Below, in pieces: positions 20,043-27,930 of a stretch of 28,491 nt of DNA. Below the pieces are notes generated by a model that saw only the letters and a program-made list of their open reading frames with translations, ran no database searches and was not told the DNA's origin. The DNA comes from Bacillota bacterium (lineage in GTDB: Bacteria > Bacillota > Proteinivoracia > UBA4975): contig JAAYHI010000060.1 of the NCBI GenBank assembly GCA_012727415.1, positions 1-28,491 of the forward strand, given 5' to 3'. How positions within the stretch are numbered: the first letter of the stretch is position 1; every line of letters begins with the position of its first letter. The position numbers and the translations under genes were made by a program.

Positions 20043-21920
20043 TTGAAGAGGCTTAAAATTGTTGGCGCGGTAATTTTATTTGCGGCGATGGCAGTGTTTC
20101 TCTTGCTGCCCGGGAGCGGCAGCATGGAGAGATATGAAGACATGTACCAGCGAGGCCATTATGCTCAAGTCAGCCGCGGTCTCCAGAAGGAGCTCCGGCG
20201 CACACCCCAGTGGCATGAGGCCAGGCTCCTGCTCATTGAGGCTGAACTCAAGCAGAACAGGCTGGAATCCGCTGTCAGGCATGTGCTGGTCCTGGAAGGA
20301 GAGAAGGGCTTCTCCAGGGCGGTGAGGCAGATCATTAAGTGGCTGGAAATCAATGAGCCATCCCAGGATGTGGCGGCATCGGTCCTGAATTTGCTGCAGC
20401 AGCGGCTGCAGGAGAAAAACGCCGATACCCTGCTTTACGAATTATTATTGCATATGGCAAGGTACCAGGATCCCAGCCTTATCCCTGAGGCTCTGCGACT
20501 GGCATTGTCTGCTCCCATCGAGTTTAGTGAAGAACTAGAGAACTTATTTTATACTTCCATGGCCAGGATTCATTCCCAAGGAGATATTGCCACCCTGTGG
20601 GACCTGGCAGTCGAATATGACAGCATGTTCCATGCTGAAGCACACATGGGCATGCGCGCCTATGTTGTGATGATGCTCTCGGCTGAAGAGGTGGCGCTTC
20701 TTTGGCAGCAGCATCCTGGCGAGGCTTTGCTGGCAATAAGGCACGCCTTTATGTCGGAGCCAACTGCCGGCCTGGAGTTGGTCCGGGAATGGGAAGGCAC
20801 ATACACTGTTGATGAAAGCTCGGCTTCACTGTATGCAAGTATGAAACTGGCCATTTTGGCGGGAGCGGAGCACCTGGAACCGGGGGACTTTGCCTGTTTG
20901 GACAGCGTTAGGCTTATGGATCTTGCCCTTTCCTGTACATATCTGCCTGCCAAGTGCCAATTTATCCTCGACTACCTGGAAGAAAAAAACTATGATGCTG
21001 AAGAGATTCAGACAGCCCGCGGAGCCCTATCCGGGCTCCGGCCCGACTTGAGCCTGGACAGAAATGTTTTCAGCATATCCCCCGACGGGGAGAAAATTTT
21101 ATGCGCTGATGGCCTGGGAATGTATATGCTTGTGGAAGGAAGCGAAACAAAACTCGCCGATTATTTAATTCCGGGTGTTGTCTACTGGTCGGCGGATTCC
21201 AGCCATTTTGTAATAGTCACTGAAACCTATCAAGTGATCTCAAGTCAAATAATAAACGAAGAATACGGGGATGGGTTTTTGTTCAGTGTTGACGATGGAA
21301 AGGTTAAAGAGCTGGGCTTTAGCGACTCCGGGTATAATATTTTGGGCTGGAAGGGACCCGAAACCTTGTGGCTGGAGGACCAATATCCACGCAGCCTGGA
21401 ACGCTATTATGAATACAATATTAAAACCGATGAAATTCTCCCCAGCCGTATCACTGCCCCTGCCTGGGCTGAGAAATTCCATCCTTCGCCCAAGGGGTAT
21501 GTTGCCTGGAGCAGCTCCAGTGGCTTTTCCATGTCCCCGGAGGACGGCCCCCAAGAACTTACTGGCTATTTTATCAGTTGGACTCCCGATGGCAGCGGCC
21601 TCCTTGTAGATGACGGCGGATTTTGTGTATGGTCTGGGGATGAGCCTGAACCCACGGGAGTAGAAGGCCGGTTACTCGGTTGGCGTAATGACAGGGTTTT
21701 TTACTGGACACCCTGGCGGGGGAAAACATTATTCTCAAAGCTCATGGGCTATGACATTGAGAGCAAAGAGGTCATCGATTACAATGCCTTTGGCGCATGG
21801 AGAGAGGCCAACGGGAACACAGCGGTTGCCTGGAATTATGTATACTTAGGCGGTATTATCAGCAGTCGCGCTGACCTGCGCCCCACTCAGCCCATCAGTC
21901 TGGTATATTTCATTCCTTAA
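20043..21920 (+). CDS. Membrane-anchored protein with helical-repeat and beta-propeller-like halves, unknown function
   Basis: This 625-residue protein has no family I recognise. An N-terminal helix (about 7-23) anchors it or acts as an uncleaved signal. Residues ~25-340 are helical and repeat-like, with TPR-type pairs such as YEDMYQRGHYAQVSRGLQKELRR and ARLLLIEAELKQNRLESAVRHVL. Residues ~350-620 change to short beta segments with aromatic/Asp turns (NVFSISPDGEKILCADGLGMYM, VVYWSADSSHFVIVTETYQV, FISWTPDGSGLLVDDGGFCVW), as in WD40/TolB-type propeller blades. The sequence suggests an extracytoplasmic scaffold. The start is TTG at 20043, 6 bases from GGAGGG; the nearby GTG is out of frame. It follows the MazG-like gene by 18 bases and may be cotranscribed with it. 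Confidence 0.72.
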   Translation: MKRLKIVGAVILFAAMAVFLLLPGSGSMERYEDMYQRGHYAQVSRGLQKELRRTPQWHEARLLLIEAELKQNRLESAVRHVLVLEGEKGFSRAVRQIIKWLEINEPSQDVAASVLNLLQQRLQEKNADTLLYELLLHMARYQDPSLIPEALRLALSAPIEFSEELENLFYTSMARIHSQGDIATLWDLAVEYDSMFHAEAHMGMRAYVVMMLSAEEVALLWQQHPGEALLAIRHAFMSEPTAGLELVREWEGTYTVDESSASLYASMKLAILAGAEHLEPGDFACLDSVRLMDLALSCTYLPAKCQFILDYLEEKNYDAEEIQTARGALSGLRPDLSLDRNVFSISPDGEKILCADGLGMYMLVEGSETKLADYLIPGVVYWSADSSHFVIVTETYQVISSQIINEEYGDGFLFSVDDGKVKELGFSDSGYNILGWKGPETLWLEDQYPRSLERYYEYNIKTDEILPSRITAPAWAEKFHPSPKGYVAWSSSSGFSMSPEDGPQELTGYFISWTPDGSGLLVDDGGFCVWSGDEPEPTGVEGRLLGWRNDRVFYWTPWRGKTLFSKLMGYDIESKEVIDYNAFGAWREANGNTAVAWNYVYLGGIISSRADLRPTQPISLVYFIP

Positions 21921-21956
21921 TAGCGAATGAATGTATTTTTCTGCAGGAGTTTAACG

Positions 21957-21975
21957 TGTTATCGCGAAGATAACA
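21957..21975. promoter_or_regulatory. Inverted repeat upstream of yerC
   Basis: TGTTATC (21957-21963) and GATAACA (21969-21975) form a perfect 7-base inverted repeat around GCGAA, 25 bases before the yerC start. YerC resembles TrpR, a repressor that binds such palindromes, so autoregulation is conceivable. In RNA it would be a small hairpin. Confidence 0.4.
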
Positions 21976-22000
21976 GATATTACGCAATGGGGGGAATTCT

Positions 22001-22294
22001 ATGCAACTGGAGAAGTTGGAAGAAAAGCATATCAAGCAGTTATTTCAGTGCATCCTGTCCCTGCGGGATGTTGATGAATGCTACCGCTTTTTTGAAGACC
22101 TGTGCACTGTCAATGAGGTAAAGGCCTTAGCCCAGCGCCTGGAGGTTGCCCGCTTGCTGCGGGAGAAAGCAACCTACAATAAAATCGAAGAAGCTACCGG
22201 CGCCAGTACTGCCACTATCAGCAGGGTAAAGCGGTGCCTGGAATATGGCGAAGGCGGTTATTCAGAGATCTTGCAACGGGTCACCGGAGAATAA
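22001..22294 (+). CDS. yerC: YerC/YecD family TrpR-like DNA-binding protein
   Basis: This 97-residue helical protein belongs to the TrpR-related YerC/YecD family. It contains LCTVNEVKALAQRLEVARLLREKATYNKIEEATGASTATISRVKRCL. In this stretch TYNKIEEATGASTATISRVKR is the helix-turn-helix that contacts DNA, and the preceding helices form the dimer core. Residues 1-40 provide the N-terminal helices. The target genes of YerC are not well defined, and the protein lacks an obvious basis for tryptophan binding. In B. subtilis yerC lies just before pcrB-pcrA-ligA; the same neighbourhood is partly kept here, with a small membrane protein gene in between. The ATG has GGGGG about 7 bases upstream. An inverted repeat lies upstream and a terminator downstream. 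Confidence 0.92.
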   Translation: MQLEKLEEKHIKQLFQCILSLRDVDECYRFFEDLCTVNEVKALAQRLEVARLLREKATYNKIEEATGASTATISRVKRCLEYGEGGYSEILQRVTGE

Positions 22295-22300
22295 TTATGC

Positions 22301-22338
22301 ACTGCCGCGCTGGCTTAAAGCGTGGCAGTTATTTTTTT
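22301..22338 (+). terminator. Intrinsic terminator of yerC
   Basis: ACTGCCGCGC (22301-22310) pairs with GCGTGGCAGT (22320-22329) with one G-U wobble, and TATTTTTTT follows. Confidence 0.85.
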
Positions 22339-22369
22339 ATTCTAAAGCCCGGGCCGGGGAAATAGAATA

Positions 22370-22390
22370 GCACCGGAGGTGATTCGGTGC
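22370..22390 (+). promoter_or_regulatory. Ribosome binding site held in a small hairpin loop
   Basis: GCACC (22370-22374) can pair with GGTGC (22386-22390). The loop contains the near-perfect Shine-Dalgarno GGAGGTGAT, and the 3' arm contains the GTG start codon of the small membrane protein. The stem is only 5 base pairs, so any effect on translation would be mild. Confidence 0.35.
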
Positions 22391-22698
22391 ATGTTGGCAT
22401 AGTGCTTCTGTTTCTGGCAATTGCCCTGGTTGTTCTCAGCGGCTGGCTGCGGGTGGGCAATGTCAGAAGGAGGAAAAGATTGTCCCTGGATGTGCAGGAT
22501 ACTTACCTTTCGCTGGAGATAAAAAAAGTAGTGGCTAATGCCGGTGGCATCTATGTCAGCCTTACCCTGGCGGCCTCTTTTCTCAAATTAGACCTGAGTC
22601 AGCCCTTTGCCCTGCTGGGCATACAGTTTGATGTCCTGGCGGCAATTGCACTGCTTTTGGCCATCCTCCAACCCCTGGTCTGGCCCCAGGGAGACTGA
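22387..22698 (+). CDS. Small membrane protein, unknown function
   Basis: This 103-residue protein has no family I recognise. The first helix (VGIVLLFLAIALVVLSGWL, about 3-21) is followed by a basic stretch (RRRKRLS) that should stay in the cytoplasm. A central segment (DTYLSLEIKKVVANAGGIYVSLTLAASFLKL) is partly hydrophobic, and a last helix (about 77-97) ends QPLVWPQGD. The start is GTG at 22387, with GGAGG 7 bases upstream in an extended Shine-Dalgarno that would pair almost fully with 16S rRNA. The gene lies between terminators at 22301-22338 and 22710-22732, so it is its own transcription unit, although I find no clear promoter in the ~50 bases available. It separates yerC from pcrA. Confidence 0.7.
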   Translation: MHVGIVLLFLAIALVVLSGWLRVGNVRRRKRLSLDVQDTYLSLEIKKVVANAGGIYVSLTLAASFLKLDLSQPFALLGIQFDVLAAIALLLAILQPLVWPQGD

Positions 22699-22709
22699 AT
22701 GCCCCGTGC

Positions 22710-22732
22710 AAACCCCTGTCGCAGGGGTTTTT
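22710..22732 (+). terminator. Intrinsic terminator of the small membrane protein gene
   Basis: AAACCCCTG (22710-22718) pairs with CAGGGGTTT (22722-22730) across TCG, with a T run reaching 22732. Confidence 0.88.
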
Positions 22733-22738
22733 GCTGTC

Positions 22739-22767
22739 TTGCGCCTGGTCGGGATATCCCTTATTAT
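22739..22767 (+). promoter_or_regulatory. Predicted promoter of the pcrA-ligA-glpP gene run
   Basis: TTGCGC (22739-22744; 3 of 6) and TATTAT (22762-22767; 5 of 6) are 17 bases apart, between the previous terminator and the pcrA start. It could serve all five downstream genes, since no terminator is seen among them. Confidence 0.45.
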
Positions 22768-22788
22768 TAGTGTAAGGGGGCAGAAAAC

Positions 22789-24927
22789 ATGGACTTCGCA
22801 AAAGATCTCAACCCGCAACAACTGGAAGCGGTCCGGCACACAGACGGGCCGCTGCTGATAATAGCCGGGGCCGGCAGCGGCAAGACCCGGGTTCTTACCT
22901 ATCGCATCGCCTACTTGCTGGAGCAAGGGGTTTCCCCCGGGGAAATTCTGGCGATTACTTTTACCAATAAAGCTGCCCGGGAAATGTTGGAAAGAGTGGA
23001 ATCCCTGGTGGGCAACACCGACGGCATGTGGATTTCCACCTTTCACTCTGCCTGTGTGCGCATGTTGCGCCGCCACGGCAAGCTGGTGGACTGCCTGCCG
23101 GGCTTCAGTATTTACGACGACCAGGACCAGCTGCTGGTAATCAAGAGCTGCCTTCGGGAACTGGACATGGACGACAAGAAATACCATCCCCGGGCAGTGC
23201 TGGCAGCCATCAGCAAGGCGAAAAATCTGCTCCAGGGGCCTGCAGAATTCGCTGCCGAAGCGGAGGACGGGTATTCCCGCCGGGTTGCAGAGGTCTTCAG
23301 ATTATATAATGCCAAACTGCGGGCCAGTAATGCCCTGGATTTTGACGATTTGCTGGTTAAAGCAGTGGAACTTTTGGAGACTCAGCCCCAGGTCCTCGAC
23401 TATTACCAAAACCGCTTTCAATACATACATGTAGATGAATACCAGGACACAAACCATGCTCAATATCGCTGGGTGAACTTGCTGGCCCAGGGCCATGGCA
23501 ATATCTGCGTTGTCGGCGACGATGATCAGTCTATCTACTTGTTCCGGGGGGCCAATGTCAGCAATATCCTCGACTTTGAAAAAGATTATCCCCAGGCGAA
23601 AGTCATTAAGCTGGAACAAAACTACCGCTCCACCGGCAATATCCTGGGGGCGGCCAATTCAATCATCGCCCATAACAGCCGCCGCAAAGCCAAGAAACTG
23701 TGGACTGCCGCCGGCGAGGGGGACAAGGTGCAGGTTTATAATGCCGGGGATGAAAAGGAAGAGTCCAATTTTGTAGTGCGGACAATCAGTGACGGCTCCC
23801 GCCCTCTCAAGGACTACGCCGTCCTCTTCCGCACCCGGGCTCAGTCCCGGGCCCTGGAAGATGCTTTTATTCGCAATGGTATACCCTACCAGCTCATTGG
23901 CGGGCTTCCCTTCTATAGCCGCAAGGAAATAAAAGACATGCTGGCCTATTTGAAAGTCCTGGTCAATCCCTGGGACGCGGTCAGCCTCAGCAGAATCATC
24001 AATGAACCCCGGCGGGGAATTGGCGAGCGCACCATTGCCAGGCTGATGGCATATGCCGAAGAGAAAGGGCTCCCCCCTGGGGCATGTATTGAGTCCGCTG
24101 CCCGGGAAATCGGCGGCAGGACGGGGGCTAGCCTCCTTGAATTTGCCCGGATGCTGGCCCATTTGGAGGTTATTGCCTCGGAATCTGCCGTCACCATTAC
24201 CCTGCAGGAAGTAATGCACAAAAGCGGGTATGCGGCTGCCCTCAATGCCGATGGCAGCATCGAGGCCCAGAGCCGTCTGGAGAACCTGCAGGAACTCCTC
24301 ACTGTCACCGAGGAATTTGACCGCAGGGTTGGCGGGGATCTCGGCCTCTTCCTGGAGGAGGTTTCCCTGGTGGCGGATGTCGACAGCATGGAGGAGGGCA
24401 GGGAGGGGGTAACTCTAATTACCCTCCACAGTGCCAAGGGCCTTGAATTCCCTGTGGTCTTTATGGTGGGCATGGAGGAGGGGCTGTTTCCCCATGCCCG
24501 TTCCCTTGAAAACGAGGAGGAGCTCAGTGAGGAGCGGCGCCTGTGCTATGTAGGCATGACCAGGGCCAGGGAGGAGCTGTACTTGGTCTGGGCGAGGACC
24601 AGGCATATTTTCGGGCGCCTGGAAGCCTGCAGGCCTTCCCGCTTCTTAGGGGAGACGGCAGATCAATACCTGGAATATATCAACGGCAGCCCCAGCCAGA
24701 TCAGGATGTGGTCCCCGGTAACCACTGCTGCAGCCCCTGGCCCCAAGGTCAAGTATGCGGTGGGCATGGTGGTGGAACACAGCAAGTGGGGCCGCGGCGT
24801 GGTAGTTGGTACCACCTCCCTGGGGGACCAGGCAGTAATTGTCGTGGAGTTTTCCCCGGGGGACCGTCGCCGCCTGATGGCAGACTACGCCCCCCTCACT
24901 GTTGTGGAGGTGCAGCATGAGTATTAA
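22789..24927 (+). CDS. pcrA: ATP-dependent DNA helicase PcrA (UvrD/Rep family)
   Basis: PcrA is a 3'-5' SF1 helicase of Gram-positive bacteria used in repair, plasmid rolling-circle replication and removal of RecA or RNA polymerase from DNA. The 712-residue product is near the usual ~730. Visible motifs are the Q-type start LNPQQLEAV, Walker A GAGSGKT (27-33), ITFTNKAAREM, STFHS, the Walker B DEYQD (216-220), GDDDQSIYLFRGA (243-255), QNYRS, GVTLITLHSAKGLEFPVVFMVGMEEGLFPH, and motif VI YVGMTRAREELYL. The last ~50 residues (VGMVVEHSKWGRGVVVG) form the small Tudor-like domain that in PcrA/UvrD contacts RNA polymerase. The ATG has AAGGGGG 8 bases upstream. The 3' end overlaps the FosB-like gene by 11 bases. 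Confidence 0.97.
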   Translation: MDFAKDLNPQQLEAVRHTDGPLLIIAGAGSGKTRVLTYRIAYLLEQGVSPGEILAITFTNKAAREMLERVESLVGNTDGMWISTFHSACVRMLRRHGKLVDCLPGFSIYDDQDQLLVIKSCLRELDMDDKKYHPRAVLAAISKAKNLLQGPAEFAAEAEDGYSRRVAEVFRLYNAKLRASNALDFDDLLVKAVELLETQPQVLDYYQNRFQYIHVDEYQDTNHAQYRWVNLLAQGHGNICVVGDDDQSIYLFRGANVSNILDFEKDYPQAKVIKLEQNYRSTGNILGAANSIIAHNSRRKAKKLWTAAGEGDKVQVYNAGDEKEESNFVVRTISDGSRPLKDYAVLFRTRAQSRALEDAFIRNGIPYQLIGGLPFYSRKEIKDMLAYLKVLVNPWDAVSLSRIINEPRRGIGERTIARLMAYAEEKGLPPGACIESAAREIGGRTGASLLEFARMLAHLEVIASESAVTITLQEVMHKSGYAAALNADGSIEAQSRLENLQELLTVTEEFDRRVGGDLGLFLEEVSLVADVDSMEEGREGVTLITLHSAKGLEFPVVFMVGMEEGLFPHARSLENEEELSEERRLCYVGMTRAREELYLVWARTRHIFGRLEACRPSRFLGETADQYLEYINGSPSQIRMWSPVTTAAAPGPKVKYAVGMVVEHSKWGRGVVVGTTSLGDQAVIVVEFSPGDRRRLMADYAPLTVVEVQHEY

Positions 24928-25348
24928 GGGTCTCAATCACATTACCTTTGCTGTGGCGGATATCGACAGGGCTGCCGAGTTTTACACCCAGGTCCTGGGG
25001 GCAAAGCTGTTGGTCAAGGGAAAAAAGACAGTGTACTTGGATTTGGCCGGGATTTGGTTAGCCCATAATCTGGAGCCCGGGGCCAAAGCCGCTGAAACAT
25101 ACACTCACATAGCCTTTTCTGTGGCCGAGGAAGACCTCGACACCTATAGGCGGCGCCTGCAGGAAAGGGGAATCCAATTGCGTCGGGACAGAATACGCAA
25201 TCCGCGGGAGGGCCGGTCCTTGTACTTCAGGGATCCCGACGGCCACTTGCTGGAATTGCATACAAAAGCCAGGGCTGACAGGATAGAATATTATCAAAGC
25301 ACCAGGGGGGACATGGATTTTTTCGATGGAGGGAAAGAGGATGGATAG
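24917..25348 (+). CDS. FosB-like metallothiol transferase (VOC superfamily)
   Basis: FosB enzymes inactivate fosfomycin by metal-dependent opening of its epoxide with bacillithiol or cysteine. The 143-residue product resembles FosB of Bacillus throughout: xIKGLNHITFAV, FYTQVLGAKLLVKG, GIWLAHNLEP, YTHIAFSV, RSLYFRDPDGHLLELHT and a DR-x-YY tail. The three metal ligands are His8, His64 and Glu113. Trp47, Asn51 and Tyr103, in blocks shared with FosB, are present. The position of Cys9 in the Staphylococcus enzyme is Thr10 here. ATG 24917 is preferred because GGAGG lies 6 bases upstream. The gene overlaps pcrA by 11 bases and ligA by 8, so it is embedded in a repair operon rather than carried on a mobile element. 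Fosfomycin resistance is therefore only one possibility; another electrophile may be its natural substrate. Confidence 0.85.
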   Translation: MSIKGLNHITFAVADIDRAAEFYTQVLGAKLLVKGKKTVYLDLAGIWLAHNLEPGAKAAETYTHIAFSVAEEDLDTYRRRLQERGIQLRRDRIRNPREGRSLYFRDPDGHLLELHTKARADRIEYYQSTRGDMDFFDGGKEDG

Positions 25349-27326
25349 ACAAACCGCCCAGCAGCGTTTAGACCAACTGCGCCGGGAGATAGAGAGGCAT
25401 AATTGGCTGTACCATGTCAAGGACAGTCCCGAGATCAGCGATGCTCAGTACGACGCCCTGATGCAGGAATTGCTCAGCCTGGAAAGGGAATTCCCCGACT
25501 TGGTGACGCCGGATTCTCCTTCCCAGCGGGTAGGAGGAGAGGTGCTGGAGGGCTTTACCGCTGTTGTCCACCCCAGCCCCATGCTCAGCCTGGACAACGC
25601 CTTTTCGGCCGGCGACCTGCGCGCCTTTCACCAGCGGATGCAGCGCCTGTTGGGGGTGGACCCGGCTTATGTGGTGGAGATGAAAATCGACGGCCTGGCC
25701 GTTGCCGTCGACTATGAGGATGGTATTTTTGTCCGCGGCTCCACCCGCGGGGATGGCTACCGGGGCGAAGATATCACTGCCAATATGCGCACGATTAAGT
25801 CCCTGCCGCTGCGTCTGAAAGAACCGGTCAGCATTCGGGTCCGGGGAGAGGCCTTTATGCCTAAAAAAGCCTTTGCCGACCTCAACCGCATCCGGGAAGA
25901 GCAGGGTCAGGCGCTGTTTGCCAACCCCCGCAATGCTGCTGCCGGCTCCCTGCGCCAGTTAGATCCCAAAATAGCTGCCTCCAGGCACCTGGATCTGTTT
26001 GTCTATGCCTTGGAAGGGGCCGAGGCCCATGGGGACACTCACTGGCAGGCTTTGAACCGGCTTGAGGAACTGGGCTTTAAGGTCAATCCCGTGCGGCGCC
26101 GTTTCCAGGATATTGAGGCAGTTATCGAGTACGTGGAGACCTGGCGGGTAAAGCGGTCTGAATTGCCCTATGCCACCGATGGCATGGTCATCAAAGTGGA
26201 TGATTTAGCTTTGCAGGCGAGAGCGGGCAATACTGTCAAGAGCCCCCGCTGGGCCATTGCCTGGAAGTTCCCGGCCCAACAGGAGAAATCCCGGATACTG
26301 GACATTACTTTGAATGTCGGCCGCACCGGGGCAATCACCCCTACCGCTGAGCTGGAGCCGGTGCAACTGGCGGGCACCACCGTCAGCCGGGCAAGTCTCC
26401 ATAATGAGGACTACATACGGGACAAGGACATTCGCATCGGCGACCTGGTACTGGTGCAAAAGGCAGGGGACATCATTCCTGAAATTGTCGAATCCCTGAA
26501 GGATCACAGGGATGGCAGGGAAGTAATCTGGCAGCCTCCCACGCACTGCCCCGCCTGCGGCAGCAAATCTGTGCGGGTTGCCGGAGAAGCGGTGCGCCGC
26601 TGCCCCAACCCCAGTTGCCCCGCCCAAATCCGGGAAAGGGTTATTCACTATGCCAGCCGCGGCGCCATGGACATTGAGGGCCTCGGACCTGCAGTTGTGG
26701 ATGCCCTCTTTAAGGCAGGGCTCATCAACAATGTGGGGGATCTCTATTCTGTAAAGGCCGAGGATATTGCTGCCCTGGAGCGGATGGGGAAGAAATCTGC
26801 CGCCAACCTGGTGGCTGCTATTGAGAAGTCCAAGGCCCAGCCCCTGGAACGCTTGCTTTTTGGCCTGGGAATTCGTTTTGTCGGCGCTAAAGCCGCCCGC
26901 TTGCTGGCAGAGAATTTCGGCAGCATTGACGCCCTCATGGCCGCCAGCCATGAGCAGTTGACTGCCGTGCCGGAAATAGGGGATACCATTGCAGCCAGCG
27001 TCGTCAGCGAGCTGGCGGACCCGGATATGCAGCACCTCATTCGCCGCCTGCAGGAGGCAGGAGTAAATACAGTGCAGGAGCAGCCCCGATCAGGAGGACC
27101 TTTGGCGGGCAAGACCTTTGTTCTAACTGGCACCCTGGAAGGCCTGACCCGGGCCGAGGCCCAGAAGCTCATTCAAGAAGCAGGGGGAACTGTCACCGGT
27201 TCTGTCAGCTCCAGGACAGATTATGTGGTGGCCGGGGATAAGCCCGGCTCCAAACTGGCAAAAGCTCAGGCCCTGGGGATACCTGTACTGGACAAAGACA
27301 AGTTGCTGAAAATACTTTCATCCTAA
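25341..27326 (+). CDS. ligA: NAD-dependent DNA ligase
   Basis: LigA seals nicks in replication and repair using NAD+. The 661-residue protein has the full bacterial layout: domain Ia with the NAD-binding YHVKDSPEISDAQYDALMQEL, the adenylation site MKIDG with the nucleophile Lys115, the OB fold, a four-Cys zinc finger (Cys403, Cys406, Cys421, Cys426), helix-hairpin-helix repeats (e.g. IAALERMGKKSAANLVAAIEKSK and LTAVPEIGDTIAASV), and a C-terminal BRCT domain from about 585 (KTFVLTGTLEGLTRAEAQKLI). The frame is open from ATG 25326, but GGAGGG is 7 bases before ATG 25341, so that start is used. It overlaps the FosB-like gene by 8 bases. In B. subtilis ligA follows pcrA directly, so the gene between them here is an insertion in that order. 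Confidence 0.97.
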   Translation: MDRQTAQQRLDQLRREIERHNWLYHVKDSPEISDAQYDALMQELLSLEREFPDLVTPDSPSQRVGGEVLEGFTAVVHPSPMLSLDNAFSAGDLRAFHQRMQRLLGVDPAYVVEMKIDGLAVAVDYEDGIFVRGSTRGDGYRGEDITANMRTIKSLPLRLKEPVSIRVRGEAFMPKKAFADLNRIREEQGQALFANPRNAAAGSLRQLDPKIAASRHLDLFVYALEGAEAHGDTHWQALNRLEELGFKVNPVRRRFQDIEAVIEYVETWRVKRSELPYATDGMVIKVDDLALQARAGNTVKSPRWAIAWKFPAQQEKSRILDITLNVGRTGAITPTAELEPVQLAGTTVSRASLHNEDYIRDKDIRIGDLVLVQKAGDIIPEIVESLKDHRDGREVIWQPPTHCPACGSKSVRVAGEAVRRCPNPSCPAQIRERVIHYASRGAMDIEGLGPAVVDALFKAGLINNVGDLYSVKAEDIAALERMGKKSAANLVAAIEKSKAQPLERLLFGLGIRFVGAKAARLLAENFGSIDALMAASHEQLTAVPEIGDTIAASVVSELADPDMQHLIRRLQEAGVNTVQEQPRSGGPLAGKTFVLTGTLEGLTRAEAQKLIQEAGGTVTGSVSSRTDYVVAGDKPGSKLAKAQALGIPVLDKDKLLKILSS

Positions 27327-27351
27327 ACCCAAAAAGATAAGGAGGATTGGC

Positions 27352-27909
27352 ATGAATGTAAAAGAGGCGATCAGCCAACGGAGAGCGTATCGGTCCCTGA
27401 AACCTGTGGAAATTACCCGGGAGTTGCTGGAAGATTTGGCCACCGCAGCGTCCCTGGCCCCGTCCTGCTACAACAAGCAACCCTGGCGTTTCGTAGCGGT
27501 CTATGACCGGGAAATTCTCGACCAAATCCATCAGGCCTTGCCCAAGGGCAACGAATGGGCCATGGACGCGTCGATGCTCATTGCCGTGTGCTCGCAAAAA
27601 GAGTTGGACTGCGTCATTGGCGACAGGGAGTACTATCTCTTTGACACCGGAATGGCCACAGCCCAGCTGATGCTCCAGGCCACTGAACTCGGGCTGGTGG
27701 CCCATCCCTTTGCCGGTTACAAACCAGAGCTGGTGGCGGAAATCCTGGCAATTCCCCCGGAGATGACCGTCATTGCCCTGATTGCAGTCAGTGCCCGCAG
27801 CGACAGCATCAGCCCCAAATTGTCGGAACGTCAAATTCAGGATGAACAGCAGCGGCCGCCGCGGCTGGAGGCGGACAAATTCTTTTTCCTTAACAAGTAC
27901 GGCGGGTAA
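27352..27909 (+). CDS. Nitroreductase family protein
   Basis: This 185-residue protein is of the FMN-dependent nitroreductase superfamily, which reduces nitro-compounds, quinones, flavins or related acceptors with NAD(P)H. Family marks are the N-terminal VKEAISQRRAYRSLKP, where the Arg residues bind the FMN phosphate. The segment AASLAPSCYNKQPWRFVAVY follows, then DTGMATAQLMLQATELGLVAHPFAGY, another FMN-binding region. The C-terminal tail (residues ~155-185) is polar and ends FFFLNKYGG, a dimer-swap type end. The ATG has AAGGAGG about 7 bases upstream. It lies 25 bases after ligA and is probably cotranscribed with it. The physiological substrate is unknown. Confidence 0.9.
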   Translation: MNVKEAISQRRAYRSLKPVEITRELLEDLATAASLAPSCYNKQPWRFVAVYDREILDQIHQALPKGNEWAMDASMLIAVCSQKELDCVIGDREYYLFDTGMATAQLMLQATELGLVAHPFAGYKPELVAEILAIPPEMTVIALIAVSARSDSISPKLSERQIQDEQQRPPRLEADKFFFLNKYGG

Positions 27910-27930
27910 ACCTCCCGAGGAGTGAGGCCA

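Noticed and set aside
24917..25348. FosB-like gene as a recently acquired resistance cassette
   Set aside because: There are no flanking repeats, integrase or transposase, and it overlaps both neighbours with normal ribosome binding sites, which points to long residence.
26205..27035. 276-residue minus-strand open frame opposite ligA
   Set aside because: It is antisense to ligA, whose motifs in this part (zinc finger, helix-hairpin-helix) are clear.
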